From: Burkholderiales bacterium
GTDB lineage: Bacteria > Pseudomonadota > Gammaproteobacteria > Burkholderiales > Thiobacillaceae
Direction: 5' to 3'
Assembly: GCA_005793645.1 (NCBI GenBank)
Contig: SXRG01000053.1
Coordinates: 1 to 5,433 of the forward strand
DNA: 5,433 nucleotides
The notes beneath the pieces are model-generated. The model was not told the DNA's origin, searched no databases, and was given only the letters and a program-made list of their open reading frames with translations. A program made the position numbers and the translations under genes. Of the stretch, positions 1 through 5,433 are shown piece after piece; the stretch's first letter is position 1; the number at the start of each line of letters is the position of its first letter.

Positions 1-53
1 ACCATTTCAAGGGCCCTTTATGGGTTCCATTCTTTCCCAGCCATCTTTTTTGA

Positions 54-130
54 CTGCCCGTAGCTCAACTGGATAGAGCACCAGCCATCTAAGATGGGGC
101 TTACAGGTTCGATTCCTGTCGGGCAGGCCA
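54..130 (+). tRNA. tRNA-Arg (anticodon UCU), with abnormal anticodon arm
   Basis: A complete cloverleaf can be drawn. The acceptor strands 54-60 (CTGCCCG) and 120-126 (CGGGCAG) pair perfectly, followed by discriminator G127 and an encoded CCA at 128-130. The D stem is 63-66/76-79, the variable loop is 98-102, and the T stem is 103-107/115-119 around the loop TTCGATT. The anticodon at 88-90 is TCT, which reads AGA. The D loop has A at position 20 and the anticodon has C35, both known arginine identity elements. Two things are odd. Position 33, almost always U, is A (base 87). The anticodon stem CCAGC/GATGG has a G-A mismatch at 30:40 (bases 84 and 94). Changing only base 87 to T and base 94 to C would give an ordinary tRNA-Arg arm. 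A T-run at 148-154 follows but has no clear hairpin. It could be a decaying gene or contain sequence errors. Confidence 0.85.
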
Positions 131-277
131 CCGCTTTGCACATTTCCTTTTTTTAAATTTTCGTTGAATCATAGTTGGCGGATTCAAGGATGAAGTGCAA
201 TTTTGAGTAATGCAGGTTAGGTGGGTGGGATGCGGTAGCATTCATGCCTTTTTGACCAGCCAGTCGAAATTGCAAAG
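131..277. other. intergenic spacer, with possible IS30 left-end sequence near 179-206
   Basis: No open frame or RNA structure that I trust lies between the tRNA and the transposase remnant. The first part is AT-rich with T-runs (148-154 and 158-161), which may help end tRNA transcription. From about 179 the character changes. The stretch containing GATTCAAGGATGAAGTGCAA (181-200) lies about 80-100 bases before the transposase ATG, where the left terminal inverted repeat of an IS30 element would be expected. I found no matching inverted copy on the right side, so this is only a candidate element end. Confidence 0.3.
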
Positions 278-490
278 ATGAACTACACACACCTCACCCG
301 GGAAGAACGATACCAGATTTACGCATTGAAGCAGGCAGGACACAAGCAAAGTTAGATTGCTCGCGTGCTGGAACGGAGCGCATCAACCATCACAGGGAAT
401 TGGCTCGTAACCGGGGCAGGCGGCTTGCTGTGGAGGAATCTGCGCTGCCAGAAGCTACGCAAGAGTGAGCCTAGTCGAGTGCAAGGTAAG
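278..490 (+). pseudogene. IS30-family transposase remnant (nonsense, frameshifted, internally deleted)
   Basis: From the ATG at 278 the reading begins MNYTHLTREERYQIYALKQA, the typical N-terminal helix-turn-helix of IS30-family transposases. It continues GHKQS-stop-IARVLERSASTIT. The TAG at 353-355 stands where the family usually has Glu, so it is probably GAG changed to TAG. A one-base loss near 393 moves the next segment, RELARNRG, into another frame (394-417). The frame then returns, and 413-460 reads GAGGLLWRNLRCQKLRK, matching the family's GG-x-L-W-x-x-LRCQK motif. In intact transposases that motif lies many tens of residues downstream, so a large internal piece is gone. The DDE catalytic domain is absent. 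No family similarity is visible beyond about 490. The right-hand boundary is approximate. This copy cannot encode an active transposase. Confidence 0.82.
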
Positions 491-617
491 CCTGACGCAA
501 CGCCTGCGTCAGCGCGATTATGTACGGGGAAGCTTGGTGGTGGGGTCGTCGGCACATCTTGCGCAACCGATTTGTCCGACATGCGCTCGACAGCAGATGC
601 CTCCGCCGTGGTGACTG
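491..617. other. non-coding spacer between IS remnant and mobA
   Basis: Apart from the short inverted repeat at 492-512 I see no credible gene here. Frames that remain open on either strand show no recognisable motif and no convincing ribosome binding site. The stretch may be further degraded mobile-element sequence. No T-tailed hairpin follows mobA on the minus strand. Confidence 0.4.
492..512. repeat. perfect inverted repeat, 8-bp arms with 5-base loop
   Basis: CTGACGCA at 492-499 is followed by the loop ACGCC and its exact reverse complement TGCGTCAG at 505-512. It lies just past the recognisable transposase remnant and about 105 bases beyond the 3' end of the convergent mobA. Neither strand has a T-run after the stem, so it does not look like a standard intrinsic terminator. 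It could be a remnant of mobile DNA, a binding site, or chance. Confidence 0.4.
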
Positions 618-1199
618 TTAGCGTCCGAGCAGGCGGGCCTCGGCGCGGGAAAAGTCTTCAGCCGTATTGAGATTGGTGAAACTGCTCGGGTCCGGGAATC
701 GGGCTTCGCCGCAAGGGTGACGCGCCTGCCAGTGCTGGATGCTGCGCTGACCCTCGGTCAGATACGCGGCCATGTCGGGCAGCAGACGGCGATGCAGCCG
801 CATGACGGCATAGTGGGCCTGTTTGGGATCGACCGCACGGGCAAGGTGGTTTGTGTGCCCGGTGGCGGTGGCCAGTTGGGTAACTAGGTCCGGCGGCAAG
901 AACGGGGTGTCGCAGGGTACTACGAGTAGCCATTCGGACTGCATGTCAACGGTGGCGGCCAAGATGCCAGCCAAAGGTCCGGGTTGATCGGGTAGCGTAT
1001 CGGCGACCACGGGCCAGCCGAAGGTGCGATAGGCATCTGCCTGATGGTTGGCACTGATAACCAATTCGTCGACCTGCGGGGCGATGCGTTCAATGACCCA
1101 TTGGATTAACGGCTGGCCCGACAGTGGGGCAAGGCCCTTTTCGATCCCCCCTAGCCGGCGACCGCGTCCACCCGAGAGGAGAATGGCGCCAGTGCCCAT
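618..1199 (-). CDS. mobA: molybdenum cofactor guanylyltransferase MobA
   Basis: MobA transfers GMP from GTP to molybdopterin-bound molybdenum, forming the guanine dinucleotide cofactor used by DMSO-reductase-family enzymes. It acts in the cytoplasm. The 193 residues match the usual length (about 194 in E. coli). The N-terminal nucleotide-binding loop reads LSGGRGRRLGGIEKGL (residues 8-23), with the conserved Lys at 21. SAN at 49-51 and DQPGPLAGI at 71-79 follow. The Mg-binding Asp lies in VPCDTPFLPPDL (D97). NLNTAED near the C-terminus is also typical. The common DKG is EKG here (E20), a mild change. The start ATG (1197-1199) shares its A with the TGA stop of the upstream membrane-protein gene, and no good Shine-Dalgarno is visible. 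Translation is therefore probably coupled to that gene. No other Mo-cofactor gene is in the window. Confidence 0.95.
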   Translation of the reverse strand: MGTGAILLSGGRGRRLGGIEKGLAPLSGQPLIQWVIERIAPQVDELVISANHQADAYRTFGWPVVADTLPDQPGPLAGILAATVDMQSEWLLVVPCDTPFLPPDLVTQLATATGHTNHLARAVDPKQAHYAVMRLHRRLLPDMAAYLTEGQRSIQHWQARHPCGEARFPDPSSFTNLNTAEDFSRAEARLLGR

Positions 1200-2734
1200 C
1201 AGGACGAAACCGCTGTGCGTCGGTAGAGGCGATAGATCCGGTCTTTTTGGCGTGGCCGTTGGCCTTTCCAGATCAGCTGGGCCTGTGCGGGGGCCTCTTG
1301 TGTGGTGCCCTGGACGAGCAGGTAGCTACAGGTGTTACCCGTCTTGAGTCGTGGACCCAACTCCGTGCGTAGCAAAATGCGCAGGTTGGCATCGGTCTCG
1401 GCGTTGAGGCAGGCCCCTGTCGGCAGATGGCGGGTGATGCTCGTCACCATCGGACCGTAGCCCCAGCCGGCCTCGAGCCAGGGGCGGAACAGGGCAATAG
1501 TGAGCGTCCAGATCAGCATCATGCCTGTGGCCCAGACCACGATGGGGCGGACTGTTGCTCGTTTGAAGAAGGGGATGGTAATCACCCAGAGCAGGGTTGC
1601 GGTTGCGGCGAGGGCCACATTAAAAGGCGTGATGCCTCCGGGGTGGTAGGTAGGAACTAGTTTTGCGAGGTGGTGCGCCAGTCGGGTTGGGGCGCCCCAT
1701 TCGATGGCGGCGAAGTAGATCCAGAAGGCGGAGGCAAAAAAACCGAAAAACAGGACACCAAACCAGTAGAAACCCTGTGCGGCACCACGGCGCAAGCCGC
1801 TTAAGGTGTGCGCGGACAGAAGGGCGAGCGGTACCAGAACAGGTAGGAGGCTGTTGTCGCGGGCATTGCTTGGCCATAGGGATAGCAAAGTGAGCAGGCC
1901 GAGTGCGGCTAGGATGGGGTGGAGGGCATCCAGGCGGGCCAGGCGCCGCCGCTCGTACCACAGTCCCCACAAGGCCAAGGGCCAGAGGGGCCAAGTGAAT
2001 CCAAGCATCCGATGGGTGACAGAAAGTGGGCTCGAGAGGTGTTGTGGCCAAACGCTGGCCAGTGACCACCAGACCTTGAGCCACGCGGAGTCAAGCCACA
2101 TCCAGAGCAGGGTAGCGCCCAGGAGGGCGGTTGCGACACCTAGTCGGAGGGCATTGCGGTAGGCGGGGCCGCGCCAGCGCCAGCCAAGCATGGGTAAGAG
2201 AGTAATCAGCAGCCCGGCGGCTGCATCAAAGGGGCCGCGTGCTGCCAGAAGGGCCAGCCAGGCGAGGCCTATCCAAAGACCACCGATGGGCGATTGGCGG
2301 GCTAGTCCGATGCCATAGAGAAGCCCGGCGTAGGCCGCCATCAGACCCAGTTCCGGGACTTGGGCGTGGGCATGCAACATGAGGCCGAAGGCACCCATCA
2401 GGGCTAGTGCAGCGGCGATGGCGCTCCCGGGGCCCAGCAAGTGAGCGGCGGCGAGGGCAGTGCCGATCAGGGCCAGCGCCGTTAGGATGCCGCTGGCAAG
2501 GCGGCTGCCATCGGCGTACGACAGCCAGTGAGAGCTTAACTGCTGTGTGAGTTCGGCTAAACCATGGGCCAGGAGATAGGGGGCGCTGGGCGCGTTTGAT
2601 GCCAAGGACTGGATCTGGCCAAGTGCCACGGCTTCGCCCTCAAACCACACACTGCGGCCGGTTAAGCCATAGATAATCCACAGTCCAAGCAGCAGGCCGA
2701 TGGTGAGGTGCTGTCGCAGTGGAGTGGGTTGCAT
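1199..2734 (-). CDS. polytopic membrane protein, probable GT-C (ArnT/PMT-like) glycosyltransferase
   Basis: From the ATG at 2734 this is a 511-residue inner-membrane protein. It has roughly a dozen hydrophobic segments (first about residues 10-26, last ending about 410) and a hydrophilic C-terminal tail of about 90 residues with two cysteines. After the first segment comes WFEGEA (E32, E34), where ArnT/PMT-type GT-C enzymes carry acidic catalytic residues in the first periplasmic loop. E128 in QVPELGL and RGP at 166-168 sit where that superfamily has a second acidic site and a KGP-like motif. Such enzymes move a sugar from a polyprenyl-phosphate carrier to lipid or protein on the periplasmic side. 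Donor and acceptor cannot be deduced. The frame is open up to a TTG at 2761, but that codon lies inside the rpmE terminator hairpin, so I prefer the ATG. Neither start has a clear Shine-Dalgarno. The stop overlaps mobA's start. General class fairly likely, exact activity unknown. Confidence 0.72.
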   Translation of the reverse strand: MQPTPLRQHLTIGLLLGLWIIYGLTGRSVWFEGEAVALGQIQSLASNAPSAPYLLAHGLAELTQQLSSHWLSYADGSRLASGILTALALIGTALAAAHLLGPGSAIAAALALMGAFGLMLHAHAQVPELGLMAAYAGLLYGIGLARQSPIGGLWIGLAWLALLAARGPFDAAAGLLITLLPMLGWRWRGPAYRNALRLGVATALLGATLLWMWLDSAWLKVWWSLASVWPQHLSSPLSVTHRMLGFTWPLWPLALWGLWYERRRLARLDALHPILAALGLLTLLSLWPSNARDNSLLPVLVPLALLSAHTLSGLRRGAAQGFYWFGVLFFGFFASAFWIYFAAIEWGAPTRLAHHLAKLVPTYHPGGITPFNVALAATATLLWVITIPFFKRATVRPIVVWATGMMLIWTLTIALFRPWLEAGWGYGPMVTSITRHLPTGACLNAETDANLRILLRTELGPRLKTGNTCSYLLVQGTTQEAPAQAQLIWKGQRPRQKDRIYRLYRRTAVSS

Positions 2735-2759
2735 GGGTTCAGGGGAGCGATTTGAAAAC

Positions 2760-2788
2760 AAATGAGGCAGCCAAAGGCTGCCTCATTT
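2760..2788 (-). terminator. intrinsic terminator of rpmE
   Basis: A perfect 13-bp inverted repeat (AAATGAGGCAGCC, 2760-2772, and its complement, 2776-2788) encloses a 3-base loop. Read on the minus strand, the stem ends in ATTT and is followed by GTTTTC, a T-rich tail suited to Rho-independent termination about 60 bases after the rpmE stop. On the plus strand only a few T residues follow, so the useful direction is minus. The next minus-strand gene begins only 25 bases beyond the stem. Confidence 0.85.
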
Positions 2789-2848
2789 GAGACGAATTGG
2801 CAACTGCCGCAGGGTTACCGCAGGCGTATGCCGCACCGTCAGTGGTGA

Positions 2849-3058
2849 TTATGACTTCTTGCTGCTGTACTTCTGCCGGAAGCGCTCAACGCGACCTGCC
2901 GTGTCGACGATCTTCTGCTTGCCGGTGTAGAACGGGTGACATTCGGCGCACACCTCGATGTTGAGGGGCTTGCCCAGGGTCGAGCGGGTCGTGAAGACGC
3001 TACCGCAACCGCAGGTGACGGTAATTTCATTGTAGTTCGGGTGAGTGCCGGCTTTCAT
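2849..3058 (-). CDS. rpmE: 50S ribosomal protein L31 (zinc-binding type)
   Basis: L31 sits on the large ribosomal subunit and contributes to the bridge with the small subunit. The 69-residue product matches the family's length. It carries four cysteines at 16, 18, 37 and 40 (CGC and CAEC), the zinc-ribbon pattern of the C+ form, which many bacteria replace with a cysteine-free paralogue under zinc shortage. HPNYNEITVTC, HPFYTGKQKIVDTAGRVERF and a basic C-terminus are diagnostic. The ATG at 3056-3058 is preceded by GGAG (minus strand, 3065-3068) at a spacing of 6 bases, a good ribosome binding site. Its own promoter lies upstream (3094-3122) and a strong terminator downstream, so it can be a single-gene transcript. 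No Zur-like operator was recognised. Confidence 0.97.
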   Translation of the reverse strand: MKAGTHPNYNEITVTCGCGSVFTTRSTLGKPLNIEVCAECHPFYTGKQKIVDTAGRVERFRQKYSSKKS

Positions 3059-3093
3059 TGCAAGCTCCGGATGAATCCATTGGAAAGGGGAGC

Positions 3094-3122
3094 ATTATCC
3101 ACGCTTCCGTCTGTTTGGGCAA
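3094..3122 (-). promoter_or_regulatory. sigma70-type promoter for rpmE
   Basis: On the minus strand, TTGCCC (3117-3122) resembles the -35 box in four of six positions. After a 17-base spacer comes GATAAT (3094-3099), matching the -10 consensus in five of six. The -10 box lies about 35 bases before the rpmE start codon, leaving a short leader with the Shine-Dalgarno. It starts just after the end of the upstream cysteine-protein gene. No transcription data are available, so this rests on sequence match only. Confidence 0.65.
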
Positions 3123-3142
3123 GATGGGTTTGCAAGGGGTGT

Positions 3143-3601
3143 TCAATTGGGTGTTGTTTTAGGGGGCTTGTTGCGTGGGCGCGGATCGTAGTGAACAACG
3201 CTACGCATGATGGCCGACCAGGGCAGGTCCTCCGGGGGTTTGCCGTCCGTAAGGGCCATGTCGAGCAGGGTTGCGATATCGGTTTCGGGGGCCTCCAGCG
3301 CGTCAATGAGGCCCAGCACCCCGCCACACTGGGCGCGGATCTCTTTGCCGAAAGGCCAGGGTTGATTGGCATCGAGGTGGAGGGCAAAACGGGCGTTGTG
3401 GTGAATGGCCTCGAGGAAATGTTGGCAGCGTGCGCTGGCATTTGCCTCTGTACAGGTCATCAATTCGCGCTCTGCCAGTAGCCGTTTGCGGGTCAGATGG
3501 CAGCGGACACACCCCTTCAGCAGGGCGCGTTCAACCGGACACGGATGCTCAATCACCGACTCGCGGGCCTGATGGTAGGCCGCTTCGTTATAGCCGGACA
3601 T
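3143..3601 (-). CDS. conserved-looking hypothetical protein with six cysteines
   Basis: The product has 152 residues and no function that I recognise. It is soluble, without a signal peptide or membrane segment. Six cysteines stand out: C21 (HPCP), C31 and C34 (GCVRC, a CxxC), C50 (MTCTE), C59 (ARCQHF) and C92 (AQCGG). Histidines lie nearby (H19, H35, H61). The spacing could hold a metal or an iron-sulfur cluster, but this is inference. The C-terminal 25 residues or so are basic and proline-rich. The gene starts nine bases after the stop of the 73-residue protein, without a visible Shine-Dalgarno. It probably depends on translation from that gene and on the secA transcript. The start ATG (3599-3601) is the first of the frame and fits this spacing. 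No terminator separates it from the rpmE promoter. Confidence 0.75.
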   Translation of the reverse strand: MSGYNEAAYHQARESVIEHPCPVERALLKGCVRCHLTRKRLLAERELMTCTEANASARCQHFLEAIHHNARFALHLDANQPWPFGKEIRAQCGGVLGLIDALEAPETDIATLLDMALTDGKPPEDLPWSAIMRSVVHYDPRPRNKPPKTTPN

Positions 3602-3610
3602 GGGTCGGGC

Positions 3611-3832
3611 TTAGTAGTCGTCCCCGGCCAGGGTGTGATCCAGCTCGCGCGGGGTGGAGAGCAGTTCTTCGGCGGCTAGTTCATTGGCGGCGAATATGAT
3701 CCTGGCCTTCTCGCCGGGCGTCAGGGCCTTGCGTAGTTCGTTGGCCTCGACGCGGGCGGCCTTGAAATCGGCGTTCTCGCCCATCTTGGTGAGGATGTTG
3801 AGGGTGCCGATCTTGTAAAGGTAGTAGGGCAT
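3611..3832 (-). CDS. small hypothetical protein overlapping the end of secA
   Basis: This 73-residue acidic protein of unknown function begins MPYYLYKIGTLNIL and ends AGDDY. The likely fold pattern is strand (residues 2-8), helix (about 23-37), strand (43-48) and helix (51-59). It has no cysteines, membrane segment or signal. The MPYYLYKI opening is of a kind I associate with small unnamed proteobacterial proteins, but I cannot name a family. The start ATG (3830-3832) overlaps the secA stop TGA (3832-3834) as TGATG. A GTG further up at 3853 would add seven residues and lie wholly inside secA, so the ATG is preferred. The overlap suggests translational coupling to secA. The next gene follows after nine bases, making these two plus secA a probable transcription unit. 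Confidence 0.75.
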   Translation of the reverse strand: MPYYLYKIGTLNILTKMGENADFKAARVEANELRKALTPGEKARIIFAANELAAEELLSTPRELDHTLAGDDY

Positions 3833-5433
3833 CAGGACAGTTTTCCGCAGCACTGTTTATATTTCTTCCCGGAACCGCAAGGGCAGGGGTCGTTGCGGCC
3901 GATCTTTGGACCCTCGCGGTGGACGGGGGAGGTTGCTGCGGGTACGGCATCCTCGGCCAGGGCGGAATCCTCTTCGGCGGCGGCGTCAAACGCGTCATGT
4001 TGGTATTGTAGGTTGCTAACGGCCTCGCGCGGCGTAACGGCTTCAACATCGGCCTCGGTGCGGACCTGGACGGTGAGTGTGAGTTGGGTAACTTCGCGGC
4101 TGATGGTGTCGAGCATGGTCTCGAACAGCTCGAAGGCCTCGCGTTTGTATTCTTGCTTGGGGTTTTTGGCTGCGTAGCCCCGCAGGTGGATGCCTTGGCG
4201 CAAGTGGTCCATGGCGGCGAGGTGTTCGCGCCAATGGCTGTCGATGTTTTGCAAAAGCAGGCCGTGTTCGAAGGCGCGCAGATTTTCGCCCGCCAGGGTT
4301 TCTTTTTCGGCATAGACGGCATTAGCCGCCGCGAGAATCTTGTTGCGCAGGGCCTCCTCATCGAGTGTGTCGTCCGTTGTGACCCAGGTCTGTAGGGGCA
4401 GATCGAGGAGGTATTCGCCCTTGAGCGCGGTTTCCAGACCGGCCAAATCCCATTGTTCGACCAGGCTACCGGTCGGGACATGGAGCGCAAACAGGGTGTT
4501 CAGTACTTGCTCGCGCATGCCACGGATGCCGGCGGAGATGTCTTGCACTTCAAGCAGTTCGTTGCGTTGCTGGTAGATGACGCGGCGCGGGTCGTTGGCG
4601 ACATCGTCATCTTCGAGCAGTTGTTGACGGATGTCGAAGTTGCGTTGCTCGACCTTGCGCTGCGCCGATTCGAGCGAGCGGTTAACCATGGCGTGTTCGA
4701 TGGCCTCGCCTTCGGGCATATTGAGGCGGGCCATGATGGAACTGAGTCGCTCACCACCGAAGATGCGCATTAACTGATCTTCCAGCGACAGGTAGAAGCG
4801 CGAGGAACCGGCATCGCCCTGACGACCGGCGCGGCCGCGCAACTGGGTGGCCACACGGCGCGATTCGTGCCGTTCGGTGCCAATAATGTGCAAACCGCCC
4901 GCGGCCAGCACCGCATTATGGACCTTTTGCCATTCGGCTTTGCGCGCGTCTAGCGCGGCGGGGTCGTCAGCCAAGGCATCGAGCTCACGGCTGATGTTAC
5001 CGCCCAGTACGATGTCGGTGCCGCGACCCGCCATGTTCGTGGCGATGGTGATGGCGCCGGGTAGACCGGCCTGGGTGATGACTTGGGCTTCCTGTGCGTG
5101 CTGTTTGGCGTTAAGTACTTGGTGTGGCAGATTTTCTTGGGTGAGTCGGGCGGAGAGAAATTCATTGACCTCGATCGAGGTGGTACCTACTAGCACTGGT
5201 TGGCCGCGCTGCTGGCAGTCGCGCAGGTCGGCGATGACGGCTTGCCATTTTTCAGCCGCGGTGCGATAGACGAGATCGTTCTTGTCGTCGCGTACCATGG
5301 GGCGATTGGTGGGGATGACGACGGTTTCCAGATTGTAGATCTGCTGGAACTCTTAGGCCTCGGTGTCGGCGGTGCCGGTCATGCCAGCGAGCTTGCCGTA
5401 CAAGCTGAAGTAGATCTGGAATGTGATTGAGGC
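3832..5433 (-). CDS. secA: preprotein translocase ATPase SecA, 3' part, with in-frame TAA
   Basis: SecA is the cytoplasmic motor that drives unfolded preproteins through SecYEG using ATP. The 5' part lies outside the window. From the right edge the frame reads ASITFQIYFSLYGKLAGMTGTADTEA, then TAA (5353-5355), then EFQQIYNLETVVIPTNRPM and onward for a continuous SecA tail. Numbering from the in-frame ATG at 5298 (488 residues): the second nucleotide-binding domain includes TSIE (40-43), ATNMAGRGTDIVLGG (86-100) and GTERHESRR...QLRGRAGRQGD (140-162). The scaffold and wing follow, with QRKVEQRNFDIRQQLL at 212-227. The C-terminal SEC-C zinc finger is CPCGSGKKYKQCCG, with cysteines 472, 474, 483 and 484. 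D229 replaces a Tyr that is highly conserved in LLEYDDV. The TAA breaks the gene as written. Whether it is a sequence error or a true nonsense codon is unresolved. The stop overlaps the next gene's start. Confidence 0.93.
5353..5355 (-). other. secA: in-frame TAA inside secA
   Basis: On the minus strand this codon is TAA, in phase with secA on both sides. In homologues the position is an aromatic residue (TEAFEF in E. coli, TEAYEF in many others), so a single change from TAC or TAT to TAA would explain it. The nearest downstream ATG in frame is at 5298. It would yield only the C-terminal half of SecA, without the first nucleotide-binding domain. Confidence 0.9.

Noticed and set aside
1..53. 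The palindrome AAGGGCCCTT near the left edge as a terminator or operator
   Set aside because: It has no loop to form a hairpin, and nothing upstream is visible to give it context.
54..130. Reading the tRNA anticodon as CTA (amber suppressor), which would restore a T before the anticodon
   Set aside because: Shifting the loop by one base breaks the anticodon stem further, while the other arms fix the loop at 86-92 with TCT as anticodon.
54..620. Integration site of a genomic island at the tRNA
   Set aside because: No second copy of the tRNA 3' end and no integrase gene are present in the window.
365..670. Plus-strand open frame as an independent gene
   Set aside because: Its first third is fragments of the broken IS30 transposase and its end runs over the tail of mobA on the other strand. 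No motif or ribosome binding site supports it.
1620..2162. Long overlapping frames on both strands within the membrane-protein gene
   Set aside because: They are rich in Arg, Pro and Ala, as expected for out-of-frame reading of GC-rich coding DNA, and match no motif.
2735..2761. TTG at 2761 as the start of the membrane-protein gene
   Set aside because: The codon lies inside the stem of the rpmE terminator and has no Shine-Dalgarno. The ATG at 2734 directly precedes the first hydrophobic segment.
3833..3853. GTG at 3853 as the start of the 73-residue protein
   Set aside because: It would add seven residues read wholly within secA. The TGATG overlap at 3832 is the more usual arrangement.
3893..5269. 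Plus-strand frames opposite secA
   Set aside because: These are shadows of an unmistakable SecA reading on the minus strand.
1..5433. CRISPR array, riboswitch or toxin-antitoxin pair
   Set aside because: No regularly spaced repeats, no recognisable riboswitch core and no paired small genes of known toxin type were seen.

Overview
The window reads as a bacterial chromosome segment, most likely from a gammaproteobacterium. The evidence is a SecA tail, a four-cysteine ribosomal protein L31 and a MobA that align well from memory with their E. coli counterparts, in moderately GC-rich DNA. No genus can be assigned from the sequence alone. Almost everything is housekeeping and lies on the minus strand. 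I did not find a convincing new multi-gene system. The least explained part is a pair of unnamed small genes directly behind secA.

Layout on the minus strand, in order of transcription (right to left). The 3' part of secA (3832-5433) enters from the right edge. Its stop overlaps the start of a 73-residue protein of unknown function (3611-3832). Nine bases later comes a 152-residue protein with six cysteines and no function I recognise (3143-3601). A good sigma70-type promoter (3094-3122) then precedes rpmE (2849-3058), which ends in a strong 13-bp hairpin terminator (2760-2788). Right behind it lies a polytopic membrane protein resembling GT-C glycosyltransferases (1199-2734), whose stop overlaps the start of mobA (618-1199).

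On the plus strand, the left edge carries a tRNA-Arg(UCU)-like gene (54-130) with two abnormal anticodon-arm positions. It is followed by a wrecked IS30-family transposase (about 278-490) holding a nonsense codon, a frameshift and a large internal deletion. This remnant runs convergently towards mobA.

Functional links are limited. SecA is the preprotein translocase motor, L31 belongs to the large ribosomal subunit, and MobA makes the guanylylated molybdenum cofactor. The membrane protein is tied to mobA only by translational overlap. An in-frame TAA and several substitutions at highly conserved SecA residues sit in the last 80 bases or so, and the tRNA anomalies lie near the opposite end. Errors at contig ends are therefore a live alternative to biological explanations.
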